Shown: in pieces, positions 7,106-13,407 of the stretch | Numbering within the stretch: the stretch's first letter is position 1 | Layout of the letters: each line of letters starts with the position of its first letter | From: Dunaliella salina | Taxonomy: Eukaryota; Chlorophyta; Chlorophyceae; Chlamydomonadales; Dunaliellaceae | NCBI GenBank assembly: GCA_002284615.2 | Contig: MU070234.1 | Location: forward strand, 36,748-50,154 | Direction: 5' to 3' | DNA: 13,407 nt | Notes under the pieces: generated by a model | Told to the model about the DNA's origin: nothing | Database searches by the model: none | The model's input: the letters and a program-made list of their open reading frames with translations, nothing else | Position numbers and translations under genes: made by a program

Positions 7106-7487
7106 ACAATCGTGTAATGAGGTCGACTTAGGATGCAAAGCTTGTGCACTCACTAAGAGCCTGGAAAAGGGCAGGGAAGGGCGTTAGCATGCACATGGCC
7201 TCTAGAGGTGTCAAGCATCTTTTAAGCATGGATTTCAAAGTAGAGCGGGCCCTGTGAAACGGAACAAGGGATGCAAAGTCAGCCAAACGCATCCGAACAC
7301 AATTGCATGACAGTGCAGGGTTAAGAGGTTAGGGTGCAGGTGCTGACGTCCATGTCCAGACACAAAATGTTGGTTAAGCAGAGGCACCTCCAGGCACCCC
7401 TGCTCCCGTGGAGTGAGCCGCATGCGCCTCCAAATTAACCAATTTAACACCTGTGTGCACTCCTTCAACTGAGGAATGAATACATAC

Positions 7488-7558
7488 AAGCATCTGAGAT
7501 CTCCTGTCGCCTTCAGCTCTGGCTGCAGGGCATGGGCCTGCAGCAGCTCAGAGCGCAC
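7488..7558 (-). CDS. Candidate internal exon, minus-strand gene
   Basis: Bounded by acceptor GGGAGCCCAG and donor GTATGT (starting 7487). It reads VRSELLQAHALQPELKATGDLRC, a helix-forming, amphipathic sequence, 71 bp, ending after two bases of a codon. A better pyrimidine tract ends at CCTCAG slightly upstream, but the exon from that point runs into a stop in the phase that follows the 7712-7732 candidate. Product unknown. Confidence 0.35.
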
Positions 7559-7711
7559 CTGGGCTCCCAGCAATGATATGGCACTGAGGCAAAAATGACA
7601 CCAATCACACCAATAACACGAAGAACACCAAGAACACACTCAGAACACACCATTCACACACCAATAAGACTAATAACAATAACACCCAGCCAGCATTGAG
7701 CTAGCACGTAC

Positions 7712-7732
7712 TTGCAGCTCCTGCGCCTGGGG
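7712..7732 (-). CDS. Candidate 21-bp microexon, minus-strand gene
   Basis: A pyrimidine-rich stretch ending TTTTCCATGTAG precedes CCCCAGGCGCAGGAGCTGCAA, which is followed by the consensus donor GTACGT. It would encode PQAQELQ in the phase that leads into VRSELLQ of the next candidate exon. A 15-bp version using the inner CCCCAG acceptor is also possible. With so little sequence, this rests on the splice sites alone. Confidence 0.3.
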
Positions 7733-7910
7733 CTACATGGAAAACATGAAACAGAAGAAAATCCAATTCTTGGATGTGCAGGACGTACAGCGCCTGCTTT
7801 GAGGCTGCTGTTCGAGCTAAACATTTGTGCGCACTCGCTGCAGTGCCGGGTTTAGCCGGCATTCATTGTGTTGGAATCCTTCCCAAGAATTCCAGCACCA
7901 AAAAGAGAAG

Positions 7911-7970
7911 TCTATGCAGGCCAGAGGCGCCGCGCATCGAGGAGGATTCCCCTAACTAGCAAGGTACCAG
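7911..7970. repeat. Dispersed repeat copy 1 (partner at 13014-13068)
   Basis: TATGCAGGC-C-AGAGGC...TTCCCCTAACTAGCAAG resembles TATGCAGGC-T-AGAGGC...TTCCCTAAATAGCAAG near the window end, with small indels. No function is apparent. Confidence 0.55.
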
Positions 7971-7980
7971 GCATTCAGCA

Positions 7981-8790
7981 CCGTCAGTGCAGGCACACAC
8001 TCATGCGAACAGCGCCGCAAAGCCGAGCCCGTATGAACAGCGCTGTAAAGCTGAGCCCGTACCAGCTGAGCCTCATGCAACACAGACTCTTGAGCACAGC
8101 CAGTGTGGGCACAGCCTCATGCAACATAGAATCTTGGGCACAGCCAGTGTATGCTTAGCCACATGCAGCCTCATACAACACAGTCAGTGCAGGCTCAACC
8201 TCATGCGACACAATCAGTACAGGCTCAACCTCATGCAATCTATGCTCTGGAGCACAGCCAGTGTATGCTCAGCTACACGCAACATAGAATCTTGGGCACA
8301 GCCAGTGTATGCTCAGCCACATGCAACCTTATGCAGCACAGTCAGTGTGGGCTCAACCGCATGCGACACAATCAGTACAGGCTCGGCCTCGTGCAATCTA
8401 TGCTCTGGAGCACAGCTAGTGTGGGCTCAGCCTCATGCAACATAGAATCTTGGGCACAGCCAGTGTATGCTCAGCCACATACAACCTTCTGCATCACAGT
8501 CAGTGTGAACTCAACCTCATGCGACACAATCAGTGCAGGCTCAGCCTCATGCAACATAGAATCTTGGGCACAGCCAGTGTATGCTCAGCCACATGCAACC
8601 TTATGCAACACAGTCAGTGTGGGCTCAACCGCATGCGACACAATCAGTACAGGCTCAACCTCATGCAAAATATGCTTTGGAGCATAGCCAGCGTGGGCTC
8701 AGCTTGGTATAGCGCTCAATCACACGCAACATGGGAGAATTGTTAGCACAGTCAGGGTGCGTCCAACCTCATGCAACACAGCGCTCACAA
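7981..8790. repeat. Higher-order minisatellite, 158-bp period
   Basis: From 8097 the array resolves into subunits starting CAGYCAGTG or CAATCAGT: 44 bp (ending ATAGAATCTTGGGCA), 40 bp, 30 bp, 44 bp (ending CTCTGGAGCA or similar), repeating as a 158-bp unit. Subunit starts: 8097, 8141, 8181, 8211, then 8255, 8299, 8339, 8369, then 8413, 8457, 8497, then 8527, 8571, 8611, 8641. The unit at 8527 begins like the fourth subunit and ends like the first, so this repeat is 114 bp. Decayed copies flank the array on both sides. The period is not a multiple of three, so the long frames across it (8151-8687 and others) rotate phase and are unlikely to be protein. Confidence 0.93.
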
Positions 8791-9011
8791 GCAGCACACC
8801 CTGCGAAACGCTTCCACACTGACCAAAATATGTCTGGTCTTTTTTTTGACAAAATAAGGGGACACCTGCTGTGATGAGCGAGGGATGTCGCATGAAACAG
8901 ACGGCGCCAGGCAGAGGCTCAGCTAGACAAACCTGAAGGTGCCATCTGACATAATTATGGGGACACAGTGGGGCAACTGGTATTGCTGATGAACTCCAAT
9001 GCCACACCATT

Positions 9012-9050
9012 CCGGCACATGAAGGGGCGCACACTGGAACCGCTCTCCCA
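9012..9050 (-). pseudogene. Partial duplicate of the 9125-9243 exon, 3' half
   Basis: The minus strand reads SVRPFM then CRNGVAL, matching SVRPFMRR of the exon 121 bp away. No donor follows the matching segment, so it looks like a dead copy. Confidence 0.55.
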
Positions 9051-9124
9051 ACATGTTCTTTTTTTCCGGTTGCAAATTTCATATGCGATTGAGCTAAAAT
9101 AGTAAGCCTCATTCAGCGCCTCAC

Positions 9125-9243
9125 CTTGCAATGCGACGCATGAAGGGGCGGACACTTGCAAAATAGACTGCAGCTCCGATGAAGGGCACGCTGTAGGCCA
9201 CCAGGCCCATGCATAGGTCGCGCACCACTGCCGCCACCATGGC
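9125..9243 (-). CDS. Internal exon encoding a probable membrane helix
   Basis: 119-bp exon with acceptor TCTGCTCTCCAG and donor AAG|GTGAGG. It reads AMVAAVVRDLCMGLVAYS then VPFIGAAVYFASVRPFMRRI, starting in phase 0 and ending with two bases of a codon. The stretch from LCMGLVAYSVPF to AAVYFASV is hydrophobic for about 22 residues and is followed by positive residues (R-P-F-M-R-R), as expected for a transmembrane helix with its basic flank. Its phase fits the end of exon 10829-10966, giving FFERVLQ joined to AMVAAVV. Partial copies lie on both sides. I do not recognise the protein family. Confidence 0.62.
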
Positions 9244-9291
9244 CTGGAGAGCAGAGAGGCATTTTGTGCTTTCATAACCAAGGCATAACGC

Positions 9292-9352
9292 AAGTTCCAC
9301 AAGGCCCATGCATAGATCGCGCACCATTGCTGCCAGCATGGCATCCAAAGCA
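9292..9352 (-). pseudogene. Partial duplicate of the 9125-9243 exon, 5' half
   Basis: The minus strand reads MLAAMVRDLCMGLVELALC, matching MVAAVVRDLCMGLVAYS at an offset of 99 bp, then diverges. The acceptor dinucleotide of the exon (CCAG|GCC) is TTTGGATGCC here, so AG is lost, although the pyrimidine-rich approach is kept. It could be a decaying duplicate or an alternative exon using another acceptor. Confidence 0.6.
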
Positions 9353-9365
9353 GAGCAGCAAGAGC

Positions 9366-9369
9366 GTGT

Positions 9370-9451
<82 letters not shown>
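9366..9451. repeat. (GT)n microsatellite
   Basis: About 43 GT units with one early A interruption. On the minus strand it is a CA tract leading towards the partial exon copy at 9292-9352. Confidence 0.97.
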
Positions 9452-9452
<1 letters not shown>

Positions 9453-9674
9453 AAGCAAATTAAGTATGCAGAGTAGTTAATGTTGATACATTAAACACTT
9501 CTGCATGAAAAGAAGTGAGGATGAGGAATTGCAGGTGGGCCAGGGGCATTTTCTGAGGCATTTTAGGCCATTCCCCACCAAATGGATGCCAAGATGCATG
9601 TTTTGACCCAATTCTGCCCCATATTTTGAATTCTAGGTAGGTTTTATGTCAAGTTTGACCCATCAGAGTGAAAA
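9452..9674. other. Unassigned stretch
   Basis: AT-rich at first, then sequence with several TTTTGACCC / TTTGACCC-like words around 9600 and 9655. No coding potential is evident on either strand. Confidence 0.4.
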
Positions 9675-9693
9675 NGGGGGGGGGGGGGGGGGG
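9675..9693. repeat. Homopolymer G18 next to an unresolved base
   Basis: An N at 9675 is followed by 18 G. The length and neighbourhood are unreliable, as expected for sequencing or assembly through a G run. Confidence 0.95.
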
Positions 9694-9710
9694 AATTGGC
9701 CCCAAAGCAC

Positions 9711-10061
9711 TTAGAGCATGAGCGCATCTGCCAGGCAAAATTGGTGCAAAAATTGGAAATCAGGCAAGCACTGTGTTTGGCCCCAGCCTGAGTGCCTTGT
9801 CTTGTTCCATATGTTGTACTCAAGCATGCCCTGCCAAGTTTGGGGGCCCAGGTGGGGGTGTGCGCGTCCTGGGGCTTGGTCAAAGCTGGGAGCTGTCATC
9901 AACAAAGGATCTTGGCACAGTGCAGCAAACTCAGCTTTGACGCCAGCAGGCTCATCATTGACATCAATAGGCAAAATGTATCCACGCGCGCCTTTTGCCA
10001 TCCTGGGAAGTGGGAGAACAGCCCAGCTGTCGTTCCGTTTGAACTGGATATTGAGCTCCAC
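9711..10061 (-). CDS. Unrecognised ORF, possible TE-derived fragment
   Basis: Open for 116 codons. The N-terminal half looks protein-like: KRNDSWAVLPLPRMAKGAR, YILPIDVNDEPAGVKAEFAA, then LCQDPLLMTAPSFDQAPG. The remainder is rich in W, H and Q and is less convincing. There is no clear start context, the first Met may not be the start, and I see no splice signal that would tie it to the minus-strand exons on either side. A long antisense frame (9718-10311) overlaps it. It might be a fragment of a transposon protein inside an intron; no family is recognised. Confidence 0.3.
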   Translation of the reverse strand: MELNIQFKRNDSWAVLPLPRMAKGARGYILPIDVNDEPAGVKAEFAALCQDPLLMTAPSFDQAPGRAHPHLGPQTWQGMLEYNIWNKTRHSGWGQTQCLPDFQFLHQFCLADALML

Positions 10062-10519
10062 AGCGGATAAAATTCAACAAAATAATTTATTTGAGTCGTC
10101 GCTCACATTGGCTCTCCAATCCGTTGACCCAGCGCTGAGCCTTGGTCTGTCGCCATTTCCCTGCCAAAAATTGGGCGATGTCCTGGACCCCCGCCCCAGC
10201 CCCCCGGACCCCCCGGAATATGCTTCTGATAAAATGCCCAACCATCGCTGCATGTCAGGTAAGCCAGGGGAATGCTTCCTGAGGACCCCATTCTGGCAGG
10301 GATTTGCCTGATTCCTGCCCCCCCACCCTGGGCCCCCCTAGCTCAAAGTGAGTATGCAGAGTTGCTCAGAAAGGTCAAATTATATGTACTACATACTCAG
10401 ATTTGGCTGGTTCCACCGGGGCAAGAACTCAAACCTCAATGCCTGACCTGACCCAAAGAGAAACTTCGCGAAATGAAGTTATTTCTCTGCGGTATTCACA
10501 TCATTGCGTCGCTTACGAC
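10062..10519. other. Unassigned, with C-rich tract near 10185-10215
   Basis: A run of CCCC/CCGG-rich sequence (about 10185-10218 and 10317-10340) is the only distinctive feature. Frames across it give proline or glycine runs and look like composition effects. Confidence 0.4.
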
Positions 10520-10828
10520 ATCACTCACACAAGCCACAGGGACGGCCGCACCTGCAGCATGCATTTCCTATATGACCATCTAAAGCATCACTGTGTTCAC
10601 GTCATGATGTCATTCATGTCACCATTCACACAGGCCACAGAAACAGCCGCACCTGCTGCAGGCGCTTACAAGACCCCCAGCATCATCACTCACACAAGCC
10701 AAAAGCCAAAAATTTTCATCAAAATCCTCACCACTCACTTAAACCAATGCCAAAAATCTCCACCCCTGCAGCAGAGCTCACACAAAATCGCCCCCAGCAT
10801 CACTCATCGCCCACAGAAATGGCCGCAC
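10520..10828. repeat. Dispersed copies of a donor-flanking sequence in the intron
   Basis: The minus-strand words CTGCAGGTGCGGCC...CTGTGG that span the donor of exon 10829-10966 recur at about 10530-10562 and 10625-10660, with CACTCACACAAGCC-type words between them (about 10520, 10690). The intron was probably built in part by repeated duplication of its own 5' end. Confidence 0.7.
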
Positions 10829-10965
10829 CTGCAGCACGCGCTCGAAAAAGTGCTTGCCAAACACCTCCTGCAGCTTCTGTGTCACCACGCCCAGCATCAC
10901 ATTTTGGAGCGGCTGCTTTGCGCTGCTGATGAGCGCCAGGTCCCAGGCTTGCATGCTGAATACAG

Positions 10966-10966
<1 letters not shown>
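10829..10966 (-). CDS. Internal exon, unknown helical protein
   Basis: 138-bp exon, phase 0 at both ends. The acceptor ACACAG lies directly at the end of a 70-bp CA tract on this strand, and the donor is CTGCAG|GTGCGG. It reads AVFSMQAWDLALISSAKQPL, then QNVMLGVVTQKLQEVF and GKHFFERVLQ. Hydrophobic residues recur every three to four positions, suggesting amphipathic helices. The phase matches the start of exon 9125-9243, implying an intron of about 1.6 kb. No family is recognised; the composition and the splice sites are the evidence. The opposite-strand 245-codon frame across it is a shadow that includes translated GT repeat. Confidence 0.62.

Positions 10967-10968
<2 letters not shown>

Positions 10969-11038
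<70 letters not shown>
10969..11038. repeat. (GT)n microsatellite abutting a splice acceptor
   Basis: About 35 GT units. On the minus strand the CA tract runs straight into the CACAG acceptor of exon 10829-10966, taking the place of a normal polypyrimidine tract. Confidence 0.97.
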
Positions 11039-11039
<1 letters not shown>

Positions 11040-11154
11040 CGTGCACGGTGGAAGTGAACTCCATCAATCTTACAGAAATGATTTCTATGAAAGGTCACGC
11101 GCTGCGCTTTGTACAAAGATCACTGCCCTGCTATGAATGAATCAGCAAACCCCT

Positions 11155-11375
11155 CAACCTTTCTTGCCGCCCTTTCTTTCCCATGCGCTGCCTCCTGTGT
11201 GCACAATACCCCTCTGCTCCCTTCCTCCCGATCCACTTGAAAGGGGGTCCCTTTCGCTCACCTTCCCATCCGTTTACTTTCTGCCTGACTAGATATCCCT
11301 GGACCAGCTTTTGCTTCGACCCACCTTCAACCTTTCTCGCCAACCTCCGCCAACTCGCTGCCTCCTGCGCGCGCG
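11155..11375. repeat. Two pyrimidine-rich imperfect copies, 173 bp apart
   Basis: CAACCTTTCTTGCC...CGCTGCCTCCTGTGTGC (11155-11202) and CAACCTTTCTCGCC...CGCTGCCTCCTGCGCGC (11328-11375) are alike. The intervening DNA is C/T-rich on the plus strand and has no convincing coding frame. Confidence 0.6.
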
Positions 11376-11411
11376 GATCTCTTCCCTTCTGCGCTCCGCA
11401 GCTGCAGCTGC

Positions 11412-11786
11412 AGCAGCCTGTGCCCCTCTTAAGTGGGCTTCACTTCCAGCATCTGAGGTATCATCTCCTGCATGAGCGCGACCAAGTTCAACAACCTTAC
11501 CCATGACACCGGCATTGATCAAACAAATGCTGAGCAGCTTGTGCCCCTCTGTAGTGGGCTTTGCCTCCTGCGTCTGAGGCTTCATCCTCGTCTCCTTCAT
11601 GAGCACATCCAAGTCCAACAATCTCACCCATGGAACTGGCTTTGATCAAACAAATGCTGATCAGCCACCCCTTTTAGATGGGCTTCCCTTCCAGCATCTG
11701 AGATAACCTCATCTCCTGCATGAGCGCACCCGCACATAACATCCTTTCACCCATGAAACCAAGATTGAGCAAACCATGGTTCATTA
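11412..11786. repeat. Three tandem repeats of about 121-127 bp
   Basis: Copies at 11412-11532, 11533-11659 and about 11660-11786 share GTGCCCCTCT..GTGGGCTT, CAGCATCTGAGG, CTCCTGCATGAGCGC, CACCCATG and TTGATCAAACAAATGCTG. Lengths 121 and 127 are not multiples of three, so a single reading frame cannot run through them. The minus-strand translation of copy 1 looks protein-like (MGKVVELGRAHAGD), so the repeat may descend from a duplicated exon. Confidence 0.88.
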
Positions 11787-12014
11787 GATTACCTGCATCA
11801 TAATCCTCGCTTGCCCAAGCTGCATAGACTCTGTGGGGTTGGGCGCACGTCTGAGAGAAATTGCTGTAATACTTGTGAAAGGGCATTGCCCGAGATGTAA
11901 CGGAAGGCTGTTTTTTAACCTTATTACTCCTTGCAGTTTAAACCCTGTTGTCTGACAGCTGTCTGACCACAGTCTGCTTGTGGGTTGATTGCCGCCCGTT
12001 CATGTTTGCTGGGC

Positions 12015-12015
<1 letters not shown>
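11787..12015. other. Unassigned stretch
   Basis: No recognised feature. A short minus-strand frame after a CCCAG site at about 12006 runs to a stop near 11939 (MNGRQSTHKQTVV...), but it has nothing to support it beyond proximity to the adjacent CA tract. Confidence 0.35.

Positions 12016-12084
<69 letters not shown>
12016..12084. repeat. (GT)n microsatellite
   Basis: About 34 uninterrupted GT units. Confidence 0.97.
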
Positions 12085-12087
<3 letters not shown>

Positions 12088-12311
12088 CTCCTCCTTATAG
12101 TAATACAATACACAATGACTGTATATTAACTTCCTGAATTGTTCATGGATGTGCTTCCCACCTGAGCGCATGCCTACTCCATGCAATCAATTCTGCGCGC
12201 ATGCATCACAAGCACACCAGAAATGCATGGGGCTTGCAGACCAAGGGTGTGCACCGCATGTCAGAATGGAGTGTGCACTGATCTGCACACTTCAGAGTGA
12301 TAAGCATTTGC

Positions 12312-12610
12312 AGCCTTTTGTGGCATATGGCCCTTTGCGGTACTGCGCTGAGCTTAAGGATCCCCTCTACACTTGGGAAGGAGCATAGCTGGACATGCGT
12401 GTGTGCTTCCCAATCCTTACTGTACTGATCTTTACTGGTGTGTTTTGCAGATCAAGGGGATATGATGCGGCGCTTTGCAATACAAGAATGGCCCAGGCTA
12501 GGTCCCGAAGCCATGTGGGGTTCTGATTGTTCAAGTGGAGTCTCGCAGCCTTCTGTAGCACATTGCCCTTTGCAGTACAAGGGGATATGGTGCTGACCTT
12601 TGCAGAGCTT
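12312..12610. repeat. Imperfect repeats of about 110-125 bp
   Basis: CCTTTTGTGGCATATGGCCC plus TTTGCGGTAC (12312-) resembles CCTTCTGTAGCACATTGCCC plus TTTGCAGTAC (about 12550-). TTTGCAGATCAAGGGGATAT (about 12445-) resembles TTTGCAGTACAAGGGGATAT (about 12571-). It is a decayed tandem array without a coding frame. Confidence 0.6.
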
Positions 12611-13175
12611 TGCGCACATCCAAGACCCTGTCAGCGTTACTTGCACTAATAGGTGAGATCAGTGAGTTGTTACAAGCCGCAGCCAGAAACTGAGAGCAAA
12701 GGATCCTTAGAACTAATGTACGCCGCATCGGCGCACTTGGCCCTTTAATCAATTTCTAGGCCTGCACATGGGCACCCTTGCACAAGGCACGCAGCCCATC
12801 TTCTCCAGTGATCCTGACCAATGTGCGAGAAGAGTAGACCAGGCACAGCGCACAAATGCCTTGTGGAAGCCGCCTAACTCGAACTGCAGCAGCTGCAAGC
12901 ATCGCACTCTTTTGCTTTGGCATACTGGTCTGCTCAATAAATCTTTTGTGGCTTTTGCAAAAAAACTCCCCAACACAGCATCCAAACACGAGAGAAAGAA
13001 AAAAACAGAAATAGTTTATGCAGGCTAGAGGCCGCGTGCACCCAGGTTCCCTAAATAGCAAGTGAGCAGGGGCCGCATAACAGGGCCCTCAAAACCCACA
13101 CAAAACACAGCCAGCCTAGCAGAAAAACAGAACAGGGCTCATGAAGATCTAGACAAAACACCACACTTTGTGCAC
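12611..13175. other. Unassigned, including dispersed repeat copy 2
   Basis: 13014-13068 is the partner of the repeat at 7911-7970. Minus-strand frames at 12749-13061 contain some protein-like stretches (LQLLQFELGGFHKAFVRCAW; LVRITGEDGLRALCKGAH) after an acceptor-like GCTGCTGCAG, but donors are poor and no exon is called. Confidence 0.4.
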
Positions 13176-13226
13176 CCTGCTGTTGACGTGGCAGAGCCTT
13201 CAGCAGCACTTCCTGCCCTCCTATCC
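13176..13226 (-). CDS. Candidate short exon, minus-strand gene
   Basis: Acceptor GATGCGCAG, donor after CAGCAGG (GTGCAC). It continues the frame of 13308-13407: GIGGQEVLLKALPRQQQ. The implied intron between them is about 80 bp and consists largely of the TG/CA microsatellite. It ends in phase 1, which does not match exon 10829-10966 directly, so any link needs a further exon. Confidence 0.33.
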
Positions 13227-13233
13227 CTGCGCA

Positions 13234-13234
<1 letters not shown>

Positions 13235-13284
<50 letters not shown>
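13235..13284. repeat. (CA)n microsatellite
   Basis: About 25 CA units; opposite orientation to the three GT tracts above. It fills most of the putative short intron between 13307 and 13227. Confidence 0.97.
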
Positions 13285-13286
<2 letters not shown>

Positions 13287-13307
13287 CTGTGCCTACACAT
13301 CACACAC

Positions 13308-13407
13308 CTTGCGCATCTTCTTCATGATGTGCCCTCAAGGTGTCCATATGCATGGACACCTGAGCCACGGCAGCTGCCGCAGCAGAGGCTTCCGCAGCGC
13401 GTGCGCA
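13308..13407 (-). CDS. Candidate exon, partial at window edge
   Basis: Open minus-strand frame from beyond the window: ARAAEASAAAAAVAQVSMHM then DTLRAHHEEDAQ, ending at donor CAAG|GTGTGT. Alanine-rich and heptad-like, possibly a coiled coil. It contains a perfect inverted repeat (13338-13361). Its 5' boundary lies outside the window, and the family is unknown. Confidence 0.42.
13338..13361. repeat. Perfect 10-bp inverted repeat, 4-nt loop
   Basis: AGGTGTCCAT and ATGGACACCT flank ATGC. It lies inside the candidate exon at 13308-13407, where it would form a stable RNA hairpin close to the donor site. Confidence 0.92.

Noticed and set aside
8097..8684. CRISPR-like array
   Set aside because: Subunits are adjacent, imperfect and arranged as a higher-order repeat with no unique spacers; the context is eukaryotic.
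8151..8687. 178-codon frame and its neighbours across the minisatellite
   Set aside because: The 158-bp period is not divisible by three, so the same repeat is read in rotating frames; openness reflects lack of stops in the monomer, not coding.
9718..10311. 197-codon plus-strand frame
   Set aside because: No domain or start context; it overlaps an equally uncertain minus-strand frame and ends in C-rich low-complexity sequence.
10403..11140. Longest open frame in the window, 245 codons, plus strand
   Set aside because: It crosses the GT microsatellite (a VCVCVC run) and is antisense to a better-supported exon with splice sites; the remaining composition is repeat-derived.
12749..13061. Minus-strand frames with protein-like stretches
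   Set aside because: An acceptor-like site is present, but no good donor or consistent phase with neighbouring candidates.

Overview
The window looks like nuclear DNA from a eukaryote, most likely a chlorophycean green alga. The grounds are: no long intact ORF on either strand; several long GT/CA microsatellites; a higher-order minisatellite; degraded non-LTR retrotransposons with nested insertions; and short minus-strand exon-like blocks bounded by plausible GT/AG splice sites. A TGTAA motif, the usual chlorophyte polyadenylation signal, lies just past the best candidate stop codon. A Dunaliella-like genome would fit, but that is an impression of base composition and repeat content, not a database match.

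Layout. 1-1668: no recognisable gene, but two clean inverted repeats. 1700-4700 (+): a broken LINE-type retrotransposon (LINE-A) carrying the end of a reverse transcriptase, an RNase H with all its catalytic acidic positions still visible, and a C-terminal CCHC / R-P-x / E-x-K region resembling a restriction-like endonuclease. It is split by an 878-bp element with 26-bp terminal inverted repeats (2700-3577), whose removal puts the flanking LINE frame back in register. A (CTTTT)n tract follows at 4723-4780. 4985-5660 (+): a second, different LINE reverse-transcriptase remnant (LINE-B), hit by at least three short insertions flanked by direct repeats. One of these is a 33-bp sequence found again in inverted orientation at 5739-5771. 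6044-6875: nothing recognisable.

6876-13407 (-): scattered candidate exons of one or more minus-strand genes. The best are 10829-10966 and 9125-9243, which have good splice sites and compatible phase and together read as a helical segment followed by a probable transmembrane helix. Weaker candidates lie at 13308-13407, 13176-13226, 7712-7732, 7488-7558 and 6876-6943 (the last with a stop codon). The putative introns hold the microsatellites, tandem repeats, partial exon duplications, and a 158-bp higher-order repeat at 8097-8684 built from 44-, 40-, 30- and 44-bp subunits.

Overall this is gene-poor, repeat-rich DNA. The most unusual content is (i) the RNase H plus endonuclease-like retroelement with its nested TIR element and (ii) a recurrent class of very short insertions flanked by 12-26 bp direct repeats. 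No complete gene product can be given.
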